Positions 9,701-10,011 of a stretch of 10,011 nucleotides of DNA are shown here, piece after piece. The stretch is from JALZHR01 sp036389695 (GTDB lineage: Bacteria > Acidobacteriota > Blastocatellia > Pyrinomonadales > Pyrinomonadaceae). Under the pieces are notes generated by a model that was not told where the DNA came from, did not search any database, and worked only from the letters and a program-made list of their open reading frames with translations. Made by a program: the position numbers and the translations under genes. Position 1 is the first letter of the stretch. Each line of letters starts with the position of its first letter. Location: assembly GCA_036389695.1 (NCBI GenBank), contig DASVWG010000551.1, forward strand, positions 1-10,011. Reading direction: 5' to 3'.

Positions 9701-9888
9701 CGACACAATTTGGTATTGCGGAAGATAAGCCTGCGCCAGCGGATTACGACGGTGACGGCAAAGCCGATTTGGCGGTCTTTCGTCCGAGTCAGGGCATTTG
9801 GTATCTGCTGCGCTCGACACAGGGCTTTACCGGAGTGCAGTTCGGCGCAAACGGCGATATTCCGACGCCGAATTCGTTTATTCGTTAA
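6751..9888 (+). CDS. Secreted delta-60 repeat / VCBS repeat protein (14 + 6 modules)
   Basis: A 1045-residue exported protein and larger paralogue of the 718-residue protein. The signal peptide has a short basic start, a hydrophobic core 'IVVTIVLMLLL' and likely cleavage after VRA (residue 32). Residues 35-766 hold fourteen delta-60 repeats, about 52 residues apart, with turns such as IDPTFN, VDASFY and LDTSFN and strands such as 'VQPDGKILIGG' and 'IARLNPDG'. Unit 7 (GIEPSLNFN) is degenerate and unit 9 is short. Residues 767-1045 hold six VCBS/FG-GAP modules opening with DYDGDGKSD, DYDGDGKTD, DFDGDGKAN, DFDGDGKAD, DYDGDGKTD and DYDGDGKAD, then a closing half module ending NSFIR. The third loop has Asn at its last ligand position. 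The fold expected is two or more beta-propellers joined to a calcium-binding propeller. The function is unknown; adhesion or extracellular binding is inference. No membrane or sorting anchor is seen. It has its own promoter and ends before a palindromic terminator. Confidence 0.9.
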   Translation: MPAFPKTFFRNYFSIVVTIVLMLLLSQTAVRAAGEIDPTFNGGAFTQPGGSLSPDASNNIILLLPDGKFLVGGKFEAVNGVYRNGLVRLNSDGTVDASFYAPALQGLITGVGLQSNGKLVIAGEFSLDGSATTSIRLARLNADGSVDTTFTNLVVQVNITGTINDVDIRPDDKILIGGSFSYSAAAGSRVNLTRLNANGTDDSTFSLYNTPASPVFDIAIQPDGKILGFNTPNAGNERFFRRLNEDGSSDASFNVLVNDAITAVKILADGKILIGGRFTNVNNTPRRAIARLNPNGTLDDTFASPLFSQDPIVINDIEIGSDGMILIGGAIFPNNNFNSSSILYRLNNNGGIEPSLNFNGVIPTNGTYTSINDLVPLPNGQIIIGGEMRRLITRGAALNRLNANGSVDGSFVSLFGNRALIEDVVVQPNGGIIIGGVFGAINNHVRPSIARFNPDGSADTTFNPPITGAGQDAIVHAVAVQPDNKVLVGGQFFGMLVRLNVDGTRDTSFATNTLHTSGPVWDIAVQPDGKIIGAGQLVEASATDAPRYVMRFNQNGTIDQNFLIPAFTSGSQVRKAIVQPDGKILIGGLFNSIGGMTRNNIARLNANGSLDTSFNPLGGANSIVLDMGLQADGKVVIVGQFSLVNGENRPFIARLNSDGSLDAAFNANANSPVNAVKIQADGKILVGGVFTSIGGVLRNRIARLNPNGTTDPTFNVGTGADSSVNSIALDASGRVLIAGAFVRYNNTPRVSIARLLNTTVPRAVPFDYDGDGKSDLSVFRPATGFWYIARPTGVPSQNFDSVQFGVNGDVPVPADYDGDGKTDVAVWRPSDGTWYLMQSTAGFRAAQFGASGDIPVPGDFDGDGKANLAVFRPSTGSWYIARATGTPNQNFDSVPFGANGDKPIAGADFDGDGKADVAVFRPTDGNWYRINSSTNQFVGIHFGISEDKPVAADYDGDGKTDLAVWRPSDGVWYRINSGADTFTATQFGIAEDKPAPADYDGDGKADLAVFRPSQGIWYLLRSTQGFTGVQFGANGDIPTPNSFIR
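6853..9048 (+). repeat. Fourteen tandem delta-60 repeats (coding)
   Basis: Fourteen pairs of a DxxF turn and a 'DGKIxxGG' strand can be followed from residue 35 to about 766. First turn IDPTFN at residue 36, eighth VDGSFV at 407, last TDPTFN at 710. Spacing averages about 52 residues, shorter than in the paralogue. 'GGVFTSIGGVLRNRIARLN'-like segments in units 1, 5, 8, 11, 13 and 14 show these are close copies. Confidence 0.85.
9049..9885 (+). repeat. Six tandem VCBS/FG-GAP modules (coding)
   Basis: Six modules of 48, 44, 49, 45, 45 and 48 residues, the last including the closing half unit. Modules 1 and 3 share an extended 'WYIARxTGxPxQNFDSV' strand absent from the others, so a two-module block was probably duplicated. 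The last three modules align in register with the last modules of the 718-residue paralogue. Confidence 0.87.
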
Positions 9889-9911
9889 CGGAAAGCGATA
9901 AAAAGCTGAAG

Positions 9912-10011
9912 CGGCATTTTACATTTTCAATTTTACGTTTTTCATTATTTAGCAATATTTATTTGCTCATCAATGAAAAATGCAGAATGTAGAATATAAA
10001 ATGCCGTTTTT
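9912..10011 (+). terminator. Long AT-rich palindrome with terminator-like 3' end
   Basis: Arm 9912-9946 (CGGCATTTTA... to ...TTTTTCATT) matches the reverse complement of 9972-10006 at 28 of 35 positions. The 25-base centre contains a further 5-bp stem, AGCAA (9951-9955) and TTGCT (9963-9967). The outer stem CGGCATTTTA is followed after its partner by TTTTT at 10007-10011, so on the plus strand it can end the transcript of the 6751-9888 gene, whose stop is 24 bases before it. The length and low-complexity arms are unusual for a plain terminator and could mark a dispersed palindromic repeat. The window ends here, so the T-run may be longer. Confidence 0.62.

Overview
The window looks like chromosomal DNA of moderate GC content from a free-living bacterium. 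The best guess is Acidobacteriota, class Blastocatellia. This rests on the style of the two large secreted proteins: delta-60 repeats followed by VCBS/FG-GAP modules with DYDGDGKTD loops, 'GTWYLLRS' strands and 'QFGxxxDKPVPA' linkers. The assignment is from memory of that lineage and could be wrong. There are no rRNA or tRNA genes, insertion sequences, CRISPR arrays or phage genes.

Layout, left to right. (1) 1-1678, minus strand: a two-gene operon. It encodes a metal-binding lipoprotein (482-1678) made of two related His-containing domains and a C-terminal cupredoxin domain. Three bases after its stop begins a YcxB-like membrane protein (478 to beyond the left edge). (2) 1679-2023: a non-coding stretch with a near-consensus promoter and, about 40 bases past its predicted start site, an intrinsic terminator. 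Both point towards the lipoprotein operon, so this is either a small RNA of about 80 nt or an attenuated leader. (3) 2024-4180, minus: a secreted protein with 7 delta-60 repeats and 6 VCBS modules, with its own TATAAT promoter. (4) 4325-4355: a clear terminator for the next gene. (5) 4381-6486, minus: an EF-G-like translational GTPase of the EF-G-2 type with tyrosine in place of the catalytic histidine. (6) 6751-9888, plus: a larger paralogue of the secreted protein with 14 delta-60 repeats and 6 VCBS modules, also with its own promoter. (7) 9912-10011: a long, AT-rich imperfect palindrome ending in TTTTT, which is a terminator and possibly a dispersed repeat.

The parts do not form an obvious single pathway. 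The lipoprotein and YcxB-like gene are probably co-transcribed. The two repeat proteins are divergent paralogues flanking the EF-G-like gene, and each has its own promoter, so they look like independently expressed secreted or surface propeller proteins. No frank new defence or mobile system is visible. The most interesting points are the short promoter-terminator unit upstream of the lipoprotein operon, the 7-versus-14 repeat count in the paralogues, and the end-of-window palindrome.
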